Shown here piece after piece: positions 44,364 through 54,565 of a DNA stretch of 64,000 bases (the first letter of the stretch is position 1; each line of letters opens with the position of its first letter). The stretch spans positions 1 through 64,000 of the forward strand of contig JADDMT010000057.1 of the NCBI GenBank assembly GCA_021401465.1. Direction: 5' to 3'. The notes beneath the pieces are model-generated. The model was not told where the DNA came from. It searched no databases and saw only the letters and a list, made by a program, of their open reading frames with translations. The translations under genes were made by a program, and so were the position numbers. The stretch comes from Teratosphaeria epicoccoides. Lineage: Eukaryota > Ascomycota > Dothideomycetes > Mycosphaerellales > Teratosphaeriaceae.

Positions 44364-45290
44364 ATGGGAAAGGTAAGCAGTCGAGCCAACAACCTGTCGA
44401 GCCAACAACCTATTGCCGCATCACTGACAATTCCAAGGTCAAATACATCCTGCTCGACTGCGACAACACTCTTTGCCAGTCGGAGCGTCTTGCCTTCGAG
44501 GCATGTGCCGACCTCACCAATGAGCTCCTCGCGAGCAAGAAGATCGAGGCTCGCTACGACACCGACTCTTTGCTCGAGGACTTCGTCGGCAACAACTTCC
44601 GCAACATGCTCCTCGGTCTGCAGAAGAAGCACAACTTCACCATGTCGGACGAGGAGTTGGAGGATTACGTCGGCCGAGAGCTTGATCGTGTAACGCAAAA
44701 GCTGAGCGAGAAGTGTGTCGAGTGCCCGGGCGTCACCAAGCAGCTCGAGTGGGCCAAAGAACAAGGCTACCCCATGAGCGTGGTCTCCACTTCGGCCAAA
44801 CCGCGTGTCATTGCCTCCCTCCGGAAGACAAACCTGTTGAGGTTCTTCGCCGAGGAGCACGTCTACTCGGCCGCCACGTCCATGCCAAAGCCATCAAGCA
44901 AGCCGGATCCAGCGATCTATCTCTTCGCTTGCGAAAAGTTGGGCGTCAAGCCGGAGGGTGAGTACGCGGGTGTGGCTTTTGAGATCATCGCTAATGGTCC
45001 GACAGAGACGCTCACGGTCGAGGACAGTAAGTCTGGTGCGACCGCAGCCATGAGGGCCGGTATTCCACTAATTGGATACGTGGGTATCTACGGTCTGGAG
45101 GTGAGCCGACTGCACTGCTTTCCACGTAAGGTTCAAGACGTTGCTGACTTTGGGGATGCAGGACGGCAAGGAGAAGGAGGAGCAGATGGTGAAGACCCTT
45201 ACAGAGGTGACGAAGGCGTCCTACATCATGCGCGACTGGAACGAGTTTCCACAGGCCGTGAAGAAGATTGAGTCGCAGCACTCTTCTTAG
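44364..45290 (+). CDS. HAD-superfamily phosphatase (GS1/beta-phosphoglucomutase-like)
   Basis: A haloacid-dehalogenase-type hydrolase, probably a small-molecule phosphatase; the substrate cannot be told from sequence. Four exons, 44364-44372, 44438-44957, 45006-45100 and 45162-45290, encode 250 residues. Introns are 65, 48 and 61 bp with GTAAGC, GTGAGT and GTGAGC donors. Motif I is DCDNT (10-14), with nucleophile Asp10 and general acid Asp12. Motif II is STS (120-122). Motif III is the Lys in PSSKPDP, and motif IV is VEDSKSG with Asp183. A helical cap domain lies at about 18-95, containing FRNMLLGLQKKHNF. Exon 1 codes only MGK. Intron 2 is a multiple of three and has no stop, so its retention would insert 16 residues right before motif IV. 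Intron 1 carries an exact 16-bp tandem duplication. Confidence 0.9.
44380..44411. repeat. Exact 16-bp tandem duplication in an intron
   Basis: GTCGAGCCAACAACCT occurs twice with no gap inside intron 1 of the HAD phosphatase gene. It accounts for half of that 65-bp intron and looks recent. Confidence 0.9.
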
Positions 45291-45488
45291 GCAGGAAGTT
45301 CTGTGATCAAGATTCCGGGGACGATATTAGCGGTCGACCCGTGTTCGAGCTTGGTCCTAGCGTCTAGGAGTTCCGAAACGCCTGAGTCTTGTTTTCGAGA
45401 GATCATTGCGTTTGCAGAGTTTGCCAGCAATGATGCAGACGGGACAGCTCAACAGCAACCCGTCCCTCTTGGGCAAACACGTATAGAT

Positions 45489-46846
45489 ATGCCATTGCGG
45501 TCTCCACCACCCACTCCTCCTGAATCCAGTATCATGCCAATCAACGCATCTGCGGACAATGTTGAGACTGCGGGACATACCGACGTTCAAGACGACGATC
45601 AGGCTCTGAGTCAAGTTGAGGCCCGCGATCTCGTTCAGTCTCCAGGCGGAAATGAGAACTCAACGGACGCGACCATCAGGACTGGTCAGGTTGACGTTAC
45701 CGTCGGTCCCACTCGCAGCGATCGAAATTTCATGACCGCTACCACAGGTCGGCGTCCTGCGTCTGTCACCGCAAGTGAAGACAGGCAAGAGCTCGTCCGC
45801 TTCGGCGAGAGTGTTGACCAGCCTGATGGGTTACCCATCACTGATTCATCCCAGATTCAAGACGTCAAAGACCAGCTCAGACGCGCCTACATCGTACAGC
45901 AGATCGGCCACAGTCAAGAGCTAGTCCGCTTTGGGGAGAGTGTTGAAGAGCCTGATGGGTTACCCATCACTGATTCATCCCAGATACAAGACATAGAGGA
46001 CCAACTCAGACGTGCCTACATCCTACAGCAAATCGGCCATGGGCAGAACCAGCCCGATTCCAATGCATTCTCTTCCTCCCGAGGCCACTCGCTGAGTCAC
46101 AACACTGCGCCGGTCCTTCGGAGCGGGACCCCGTCAATCACGGATAATTCGAGCACACTACATCGCCAGCCGGCGCCCAGTCACGAGTCTGTCCACTCTG
46201 GAGACAGTCATACCACTCCCGGTGTCTTCGCAAGCCAGAGCTACCGATCAAGCAGGCGGATCTCTGTGGATCGCACGTACGAAGTTCAAACAAGCAGCGC
46301 TGAGCATATGGAAGAGTTCTGTCATGCACGGAGAAGAAATGCGCACAGGCAGGCTGGTCGACGATCTTCGTTCCCGTCGAGATCGAGATATCGAGAGATG
46401 TCCTCCATTGGCGTAAGGTCGAGCGGAGCTCGCACAGCATCTCAAGGACCACCCTTGCCTGGGCACTCAGCACAAACCTCAATTTCAGCAGTGTCACAAA
46501 GCAATTCACTGGCACATCGATCTGTTCCATCAGCACGCGCTCCAAGCCCCAAGGGACCGATGGTATATCAGATGCAGGAAGAGGAGCCGAGCGCACCCTA
46601 CCGATGCTAGCTGCATCGATTGTATTATGCCATCCGTTGCTGGCCCTTCAGGTTTATCTGCTGCTGGCAATTGTGGGCCTGTCTTTGGCTGCCGCGCTCT
46701 GCAGCCCATGGGAACGCTCGTTGTCCGCATCCTCATCGCGGCGACTCGATGTGGTACTTTTTGCGGCCCTATGCGGAGATCGAGACATATGTAGATGTTT
46801 GAAAGGAGCCGCGAGCGCGATGAGCGCTATAGCTGGCTGGGAGTGA
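45489..46846 (+). CDS. Ser-rich protein with a 43-residue tandem duplication and possible C-terminal membrane anchor
   Basis: I do not recognise this protein. The first in-frame ATG is at 45489 (MPLRSPPPTPPESS); the frame is open a further 62 codons upstream without an ATG. Residues 100-142 and 143-185 are two near-identical copies of a 43-residue unit containing QELVRFGESV, PDGLPITDSSQIQD and DQLRRAYI. The rest is polar, rich in Ser, Arg and Gln. Without splicing the frame ends at 46610 (373 residues). A GTATAT donor at 46563 and a CCCTTCAG acceptor ending at 46651 define an in-phase 89-bp intron. The added exon would end at 46846 and carry a strong hydrophobic helix, VYLLLAIVGLSLAAAL, suggesting a tail-anchored form. 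The gene begins only about 200 bp after the HAD phosphatase stop, on the same strand. Confidence 0.5.
45786..46043. repeat. 129-bp tandem duplication inside a coding region
   Basis: Two adjacent 129-bp copies (45786-45914 and 45915-46043) are in frame. They differ at scattered sites, several of them synonymous (for example CTCGTCCGCTTCGGC against CTAGTCCGCTTTGGG), so the duplication is not brand new and the reading frame appears to be kept. Confidence 0.95.
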
Positions 46847-47126
46847 GTTTCGGGGCCTTGCTTGTTCGCATCCTCGCTTGTTCGGCTGGCATATGGGCTA
46901 TTGTAGGGCGTTACATTCCTGGAGGCTCTTCGTGTGCCGTGCTTGCGGTCTAGTATCAGTCTTGGCAATGAGCTTTCGCTTTAATGAATTTAGCTTGTGA
47001 TTCAAGCCTTCCAAATCCCTTTCGGATGGCGCTGCTAAAACCACTTTCACCTGCACGGATTTGTGTCTTGAGAACCACCAGTATGCTCCTTTGTGCCAGT
47101 TGGCGCTGGCCGTGAATCAGGCGGAG

Positions 47127-47745
47127 CTATGCCCTGTGCACACCTGCACTTCGCGCTCTCCTAATGACGTTGGTGTCCGCGAACATCGACAAAGGAACAA
47201 TTAGCATGCCAGAGTGGCATTGATTGATGACGAGTACGATGATAGGTAGAGCGACAATTGCTACCACGAGGGGCAAATAGAACATGAAGCTGATTGCGAT
47301 GCAGCAAGACAAATCCTGCAATAACGTCACTCAGCATTCAGGCATGCAATGGAATCCTACCAAGTGCTTGTGCGTGTTCCAACGCAATAGCACCTGCGTG
47401 CGAAGGAATCAGGGTAGTGCCTGTGCTGCCTGATAGTCCCCACGCTGGTCGATCTACAGATAACAAGAGCCTCTCCGATACTCTCACAAATTTGTAGGCC
47501 AACTGTGCAAGACAGCCAACGACCAATATCAGGACAACCAGACTTCAGGACCCAACTTATCCGCCGTGATCATGCCACCATCGTCGTGGCACATACCCTT
47601 TGTGTATGTTGAGGCATACTATGAGAATTGACATCCATATTGAGATATCTACTGATGCCTGAACGACCTTCGCAGGCCAATATATAGTGCAGGACCTGCG
47701 AATGAGATCCTTTTCGTGCTCTTCCTGGACCAGATCCGAAATCAT
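47127..47745 (-). CDS. Hypothetical multi-pass membrane protein, four exons
   Basis: I do not recognise the family. A consistent four-exon model gives 151 residues: exons 47745-47597, 47542-47458, 47393-47361 and 47315-47127. Introns are 54 bp (GTATGT donor), 64 bp (GTAGAT) and 45 bp (GTAGGA...TTGCAG), and all phases agree. Exon 3 is only 33 nt (VLLRWNTHKHL). Three hydrophobic segments lie in different exons and are only linked by splicing: IWMSILIVCLNI (about 36-47), LVVLILVVGCLAQLAY (51-66) and FMFYLPLVVAIVALPIIVLV (about 97-116). The first ATG (47745) overlaps the start of the opposite gene at 47702 by 44 bp. A later start at 47634 (MSILIVCL) would avoid the overlap but remove 37 residues. 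Confidence 0.45.
47677..47686 (+). promoter_or_regulatory. CCAAT followed by TATATA
   Basis: CCAAT and TATATA overlap by one base in CCAATATATA, 16 bases before the ATG at 47702. The distance is short for a TATA box, so either transcription starts downstream or the match is chance. It also lies inside the first exon of the opposite-strand gene. Confidence 0.25.
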
Positions 47746-49424
47746 TGGAGAACTTCAGAAATGCGACCGAGCATGGGCAGAGTCTTTCAATGTTGATATT
47801 GAGCCTCGACGGCTTGAGCCAGTTCCTTGGATTCGCAAATACTGGCCATCATCCGAAGCTATCCTGGAGTATGCTTCCCGTCAAAAACCCACACGTTATC
47901 CACCCGGAAATGATGCTTACTATCAGAGCTATATAATGATCGACTCGGGCTGGGAGGCAAGCACGTGCACTGTTGCTACATGGATCAAGAGCACTACGGA
48001 CGATGAATATGTTATGGTTGCGGCTCGTGTTCCAATGTCGATCGCAAATCTTGTCCTCACCTTGGTCGATATAGATTTCTTTAGTGATGCGTCTAATCCG
48101 TTACAGGCGGCATTGGGTGATGAAGCCTATGAGGAAAACAAGGTCGACTTCTATAAAGACCACAAAGTCGTCAAACCATCAGCGGATCCCAGGCCATATG
48201 AACCGCCCACATTCCTGCCAAAGGATCTCCGGATGAGCAATTCCAACATCACCGTCGTTTCGCTGCTGCATCTTGAGGATGAGGTCGTCCAGAATTTGAC
48301 GCTCAGGATCAAGACTGGCAGTGGCTCAGATGTCATGCCTGAGATCCAGTTCATTAATTGGGAAGGCGACTCGCCCACGCGGCAGCAACTCGTCAAGCTC
48401 TTCGACTGGATTGACAGCCATAGCAGAGAGGATGGCAGAGTCGGCTATATGTTCCTGGTCGACAACATTCTGCAGGAATGGGTAAGTGAAGGCAAGCGAA
48501 CGCGCCGGACTCGGAGAGGTAATCGCCCGACAGGGGCAAGAGGACATGCAGATGAGAAGAAGACCGAACGTCTAGCGGGTCCACAGATTGTGGCTGCCTC
48601 TCGTAGCAGCCACTTCGGTAACAAGGTGTTGGATCATCAGATCAGCCTTTTGCCTGTTAGGCCAGAAGGTGTTGTGCCTCTTTGGCAAGCGGCATGCCAG
48701 AGCAGTCAGGCGAGTGATCAACGAACGATCGAAGGTCGGGTGGCGGATGTTTCGCTTGAGCTAGAACATGGTAACATCTTCGGGCGGGAACGAGTGGTAG
48801 ATCTAGACTATCGACTGGATCCTGGTAAGTGCCTCGTTTATGCACGTGCCATTCAAATGCTGACGACGACGATTTCAAGCCGACGATGGGATGAGCGACT
48901 TCGCCACAGTATGGTTCCTTCGTCCCTTCAGCTTGGAGGAAGAACGTCGCATCCGCCGAGCCTTCGCATCGCTCTACTTCATCGAAGAAGGCCAGGACTG
49001 GGGTAAAGAGTTTGCCTACATAGACTATCTGTGGCCCTCTGCTCCGCCCGATCCTGCCCAGAGCCGCTCCTTGCAGGACCTTTGCGAACTGTTCCAGCAG
49101 TCAGACTCGATGTCTCCCTTCTACAATCCTAAGGACATAGGCTTGCGAATGGATAGCTATCCCCATCACTTTTTTGCGGTCGACGACAGAATTTTCGAAG
49201 CCAAAGATCCGCGAACATGGCTGGCCGGCTCGCTGGCCGGCTACAACGACGAGAGCAATTATTTGGGGTGGCATGCAGGAGTTATACCGCCAGAAGAGGC
49301 TGGCAGCGCCTCTACGAATCTAGGGATTGCAAATCTTTCAATCGACGAGCTGGTGGGGGAAGGCGAGAAAATCTGGCTCGGTGACATAGACCCAAGAGAC
49401 CCTGATGTCCAGGAGCAGGACTAG
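47702..49424 (+). CDS. Conserved-looking protein of unknown function, two exons
   Basis: I do not recognise this protein. Exon 1 (47702-48824) and exon 2 (48880-49424) are split by a 55-bp intron with GTAAGT, GCTGACG and TTCAAG, in phase, giving 555 residues. The start was taken at the first ATG (MRSFSCSSW). The N-terminal half has regular alternating hydrophobic and charged segments typical of a globular fold, for example MIDSGWEASTCTVATWIKS. The C-terminal half is rich in Asp, Glu, Trp and Tyr (FLRPFSLEEERRIRRAFASL, FAYIDYLWPSAPPDPA). A second GTAAGT at 48482 and a CCACAG ending at 48586 delimit a 105-bp stretch, a multiple of three. If spliced, it would remove a basic loop (RRTRRGNRPTGARG). 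No signal peptide or membrane helix is visible. The start overlaps the opposite-strand membrane protein. Confidence 0.65.
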
Positions 49425-49445
49425 AACACAAATAGCAGCGTACAA

Positions 49446-49477
49446 GGACCAGAACCAGGACCAGGACCAGGACGAGG
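49446..49477. repeat. GACCAG hexamer repeat
   Basis: About five GGACCA-type units lie 20 bp after the stop codon of the 555-residue protein, probably in its 3' untranslated region. No gene is seen in the remaining bases to 49855. Confidence 0.75.
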
Positions 49478-49855
49478 CAGCGGAGCGATGGTCTAGGAGC
49501 GAGAGGCTGGGTTTCAGGAGATCCAGAACAAGCTGCATTCCGCGCCACGCTCGACAAGTGCAAAATGGGGAGGGCGCATGCCGTTTGAGAGAACGCAGCT
49601 GAGTTCAAAGTCTGCTTTTACTCAAGAAAAACGATCATTTGACGGTTGCCTGCTTGGTTTAATTGCAAAAATGACGCCCCAATCGTCATCCGGAAAGGCG
49701 TTAGCTCTCTTTGCAATAGTATGATGCGGCTCCAGATTCTATGCCGTTTGCTTCAGACGATCGCGGCTTGACAAGACGCCTCAGGACAAGGCACTGATCG
49801 TGCCACATAACTGCTGAATATTTGCTGTGGAAAGAATTTGAATACTCAAAGCAAT

Positions 49856-50649
49856 TCAAAATCGAGAAAATCGGCATGCAAGGTAGAAAGACTGAAAGAG
49901 GCAATCATTTGCTCCCAACCATTTCTTCAGCGCCCGCGGAGCCTCCTGCCCCCGCCGTCTTAGCTCCACATTCTCATTCACCTTAATTCCCTCTGCACTG
50001 TTCTGAACCACCACATCCACCACCGCAGCAGGCAGCCAACTCCCCCTGCCCCCCTTGGCAAGGCCAACGACGACGGCAACATCGCACCCATCAACCTTTT
50101 CAACGTCCCTTTGTCCCATACTACCCCTGACCTCGCATTCACGCCCCTCCAATCCTCCGCATGCTCCGCTCTAAACCCTAGCACAGCCTGCTCCACCTCC
50201 CCTCCCATCTTCCTCACGCCCTCCAGAAACCACAGCGACTTACCCTGATCCTGCTCCGCGGCCGCGCTGGAGAAATACACAAACGTGGACTTGATCCCAT
50301 ACTTTGTCTTCCTCGCCGCCCTGACCTCAAGAGCAGTCATGACGGCTACGGTACAGTCATGATGGCCGTCCTTGCCCCCTTGCCCGCTTGCGGGGATTCA
50401 AGGGGCCCAAATGCAAGGCGAAGCGCCTGCGAGCTGAAAGAGCAGGTCAGGCGAGTAGGAGGTGAAGTCTTTGTGTATGGTAACTTTGAATTTGCGATAC
50501 TCAATCGGAAATTGGATGTCATTTGTTGCCTGCGATACGAGGTGGAGGTGAGATCGGCAGTGACGTGTAGCCACAATAGGCAGCAGTCTGCGAATCTGGT
50601 CGAGCACCTCTGGGACTAGCAGATAAGAACATGAAAGAATCATGGTCAT
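49856..50649 (-). pseudogene. Decayed NAD(P)-binding (NmrA/SDR-like) oxidoreductase
   Basis: The minus strand carries the remains of a fungal atypical short-chain dehydrogenase. Reading from the ATG at 50649, the segment KVTIHKDFTSYSPDLLFQLAGASPCIWA matches this family but ends at an in-frame TGA (50400-50398). The same frame continues directly after it with IPASGQGGKDG and then FVYFSSAAAEQDQGKSLWFL and EGVRKMGGEVEQAVL, a family core. At about 50054-50042 (runs of G6 and G5) the sense shifts to another frame, which carries LPAAVVDVVVQNSAEGIKVN and runs to 49856. The N terminus reads MILSCSYLLVPEVL where active members have a glycine-rich GxxGxxG loop. Three independent lesions argue for a pseudogene. 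A 47-bp intron (50145-50099 region, GTGAAT...GAAAAG) could repair the frame change but not the stop or the lost glycines. Confidence 0.6.
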
Positions 50650-50917
50650 TGCTGTGTTGCACACGGGAAGCAGACAGATATCTATAATCTTGGTGTTTGC
50701 GACATCTTGCCTTTGGCGGTGACACATCTACACTGTCGTTGGACCATGGAGCCTGAATCGCACCGCCTCACGTCAAGCCGCCAGCCAAGCCATAGAATCA
50801 TAAAGCCCATCCAAAGATCTCCGGTGTACCGTTTTCCGCCTTGTACTCGAAGTGTCACAAACACCAATTCAAGCCCGCCTGATGCCATACATCCAGGAAG
50901 TCTGGTCAAATACGTCC

Positions 50918-52934
50918 TCAGCCCAGAGCCGCGCCTGCCCCTTCCCCAATCATGTCCGCAGGCTTCCCATGCCGCCGGTCCCCAGCACCATAGACAATCT
51001 CCATCATCTTCCTCCTCTGCACCTCCCGACTCGTCTTGAGCTGCGTGTACGTCCCTTCTAGACCCCTGATCTGATCCTCCACACTCAACGTACTCGAGTT
51101 CTGCCTCCTTACGAGCGGGCTGACCAGCTTCCGTCTCAGAGTCTCGAGGCTGCTCTGCATCTGCCGCAACCTCTGATTGTGATCAACAAGCACATGCTTA
51201 TTACGCACTGTGCGGTCGCGCACAGAGGCAAGCAGGTCGCGGTTTTTCTCGTACTTGCGCATTTTGCTTGCATTGACACCAATTACGCGTGTCCACATTG
51301 ACCCGAGGAAGTCAGACTCGAGCTTCTCTTGCGTATCTTGCTCGCGGATGACGGTACGTTGCAAGTTGAGAAATTGCTGGTCGATGGCTTCGAACAGCTG
51401 GAAGAGCTGAATGCTGTAGGTGAGTTCGGTGTTGATGGCTTCTTCGAGCACAGAGAGATATTCGTTGAAGACACGCTCGAGTGTGCCGCGGGTCATCTGC
51501 TGATGCGTCTGGCCTAGCAGAGCTTGCGCTATCTGGCCATGACCGACAAGGCCGATGCGGGTGAGCATGGTGTGAGTATTTGACCAAACCGAACTGATAG
51601 TGGTAGGAGACATCATTGACAGAGTGGTGAGCTCGCGCTGCGCCCACTCCATGGTCAAGAGGATGTTGTCAACGTCTCCGTCCACGCCCGCAAAGAAGCG
51701 AGTCAGCTCGATAGCGAGCGTTTTGATGCTATCGCTGAGCTCGTCCAATTGCCGGACAATAATCGGCGCCGACGTCATGTTAGTGTTCCTGACACTCTCG
51801 CCTAGATCCCAGACTGCAACGCCAGTCTCCTGAAGCTCGCCAATTTGTGCGTGGCCATGTTCAGAGTAATATATAGCCGGCTCGAATGATTTGGCGAGTC
51901 CAGCGACCTTGATTATGTCGGGAACAGGTCCAAAAGCGGGCGTGCTGAAGATGTTGACCGTGACTAGCCAAGCCAAGAGTCCGCCGAAGCAATACATGAA
52001 AGTATGCCACTTCGACTTGTGCACATGACTAATGGCTTTCTTGACGGCGATGACGCTGTCCTCGATGGGTTGTGTCCGCTGGACCACGTCCAGGCGCGTG
52101 GAGAATCGGAAGTCTGAAGAAGGAGAGGTCAGTTTGCTGCGTGCCTGTGATCGTTGCAGAGCTGCATGCTGCTCTTGTATTGTTGAGGATTGCGCAGTGG
52201 GTCTGCTGTGCTGCTGAATCTTGTTAAAGTCAGGCGACGGGGGTACTGGCGGTAGAGATTGTTCTGGCGTCATAATATAGGACATTTGTCTCGGGCGCTT
52301 CGTAGCCCGCGTTGATGCCCGAGCCTGATCCATGTCATGTCGATGGAATAGGTTGTTTGTGGACCAAAGTGCGACTTGAAGGATAAAGCTGGAAGTGACA
52401 TGAAAAGTGGTACTCACAATTGTTCTGCGTAGGTGTTTCTATCGCGTCCTCAGCCGTTGCCTGAGGCTCCAGAGATGGAGTGATTAGTGTATTCACAGGC
52501 GCACCGCCTCCTCTATCAACTTCGCCCGCGCCCGCGACGGTCGCAGGCTCTGGGCTATTGGTAGGACTCCTGCCTTTCGTTGGACTCCCTGGCAACGGTA
52601 CCCTGGTCGCCATCCGATACTCTGTCACATCGCCATCGCCGTTTTCTGTCGCATCATGATATTGTGGACTCGGATCTTTGCTTTTGTAGCCAGCTCTACT
52701 TGGCGATAAGCTGGGGTGGTTCCAGAAACCGCTCCCTGCTTTACGCCAAGCTGGCGGACTGTATGATCGTCTTGAGCTCTGCTCGCTGTACTCTGAGTTG
52801 ACGCCAGAACGGAAGCCTGAATTCTGCGACGGAAGATCGGGGAAGGTAGGAGAGAACTCGCGCGCCTCGTAGTCCTCCATTGAGGCCTGGAGGCTTGGAT
52901 ATGACTCTTGCATGTACGCTTGGCGCGCTGTCAT
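50918..52934 (-). CDS. Hypothetical single-pass membrane protein with coiled coils
   Basis: A two-exon gene of 657 residues: 52934-52418 and 52374-50918, joined by a short 43-bp intron (GTGAGT...CTTCAAG) in phase. The first 280 residues are Ser/Pro-rich and disordered. One membrane helix lies at about 302-322, WHTFMYCFGGLLAWLVTVNIF. The C-terminal part is helical and rich in Gln, Glu and Arg (for example TREQ-type heptads around IREQDTQEKLESDFLGSMW and LRQMQSSLETLRRKL), consistent with coiled coils on the far side of the membrane. No enzyme motif is visible. It resembles uncharacterised conserved fungal membrane proteins. An in-frame ATG at 52952 adds 6 residues, and a further upstream exon starting MTTSDNVRISNPDK at 53160 is possible, but I could not find an in-phase junction. 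Confidence 0.72.
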
Positions 52935-54565
52935 GTCCTGAAAGAGGATCATGCGGCGGCTCCTGTTGCAAGTGGTCTGGTGTTAAGGTGGGTATGTGGA
53001 GAGCTGTGCTGTCGCGTTGATAATTGATGCGCCGGATTAAATCGCGAACGGAGAACGGAAGGTGTTTGCGGTAAGTCTGACCTGCTTGTATTGCGAGCCC
53101 AGCGGACCCCGCAGCTGTCTTGTCCGGGTTGGAAATACGGACGTTGTCGCTCGTTGTCATGCGCGTCGCGACCTGGTGATGAGGCTCAAACGTATCCCAA
53201 GACTCTTTGTATAGCGCGTGCCCAACTTTCGGTGTCGGCCATGAAGAGTATTCATACGCGAAAGCTAGCCTTCAATACGCGGAACTGACACTGTTGCCTG
53301 CAATACACGTATTCAGCATTCACACATATATCGTAGCGTACTGTGAAAGAGTAGAGATTATTAGTGGGATACGGCAGGCGCAGGTACAGCGACGATTCAG
53401 CTTACGCATGCCCAGCCCCTCGCCGATCTCTTTGGTCTATGGATCGGCCTGGGAGGTGGCGGCGCGGGTTGACATGCGTGAGCAAAGCAGGAGGTTGGAG
53501 AATGGGGAGCATGTCGTGAGGGGCTGCAAGGTTGTCTTGGCCGGAGAGCAATATGAGTGGATGTCGTTGTCGCACATGAACGCGGCAGCGGGGATCTTCG
53601 CGGCTCCCTCCGTAGAGCTTGCATTAGCGTAGCGGAGCTCCTCCCCTTGCTCTATTCTCTATGTATACGGGGCAACGTGACTTCTGCAATCTAGCGGTGT
53701 GTTGTTATAACAGATTTCGAGTCTGTCATGCTTTGGGTGTAGCTGTGTCCGACACCGGCAAGCAGGTCGTGAATAAGCAGGAAACGCCAAGATATGCCGG
53801 GAGAAGTGACGTCCTCATCCTCATACCAAGGAATCACCACGAAGCAGTCAAATCATTTGAGATCGAATTGCAGCTGGCACTTTCAGTCAATCGTAGCTCT
53901 GTAGACCGCCAATTGTGAGTATTTTTATACTCCAGCTCATGCGCCATAATGCCTTGTCTGTGCGCATAGACAACCACCCGGCAAGCGTTGACAGTTTGAG
54001 CGACTCTGTCTTGCACACCAGAGACCTGACGAGGGCGCCAACGAGATGTTAAGATGGAATGCGACATTGGACGCTCAGCCAGAGGAAGACGCTCGCCAGT
54101 GTCGTTCTTGCGCTGATCGGCGCAACATCTCGCAGCACATTGGCCGCTCTGCGGCTTGATGGTGGTCGATCTCGGAAAAGCCATGGACTGTGATAGACTT
54201 GCTTGCCAACAATTCTGGGTCGAGACTCGCGCAAACCAGCAAGGGCATTGCCCAGTTCATCAAGGCAGAGCGGAGGCACATAAGAGTGGCCCTGGATTTC
54301 CCTCAAGATCTGATGGAGCCTCCACCTGGACGATGAACAATCTGGCAGCATATCGAGAAGGCGCTCTAGTCCACCAAATGCACTGCGTTCTTTCGGGAAG
54401 GCGCAGTTGCCGCAGCGACAGAACTCGCGCCTTCCTCGTTTGTTGCATGACGCATCGCCAAACGGCAACACGGGCATCTTCGCGGAGCTTCAAGCTCCTC
54501 GCGACAATGACAAAACTCCCTCATCGCTTGTGACATTTTCCTACTTTTCCCTCGAGCACGACAGG
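52935..54565. other. Intergenic region with unsupported small frames
   Basis: About 1.6 kb between two divergent genes. A plus-strand frame at 53408-53632 (74 codons, MPSPSPISLVYGSAWEV...) and minus-strand frames at 54049-54493 have no motif or splice support. The minus-strand stretch near 53085-53160 may be an extra first exon of the membrane protein gene. Confidence 0.4.
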
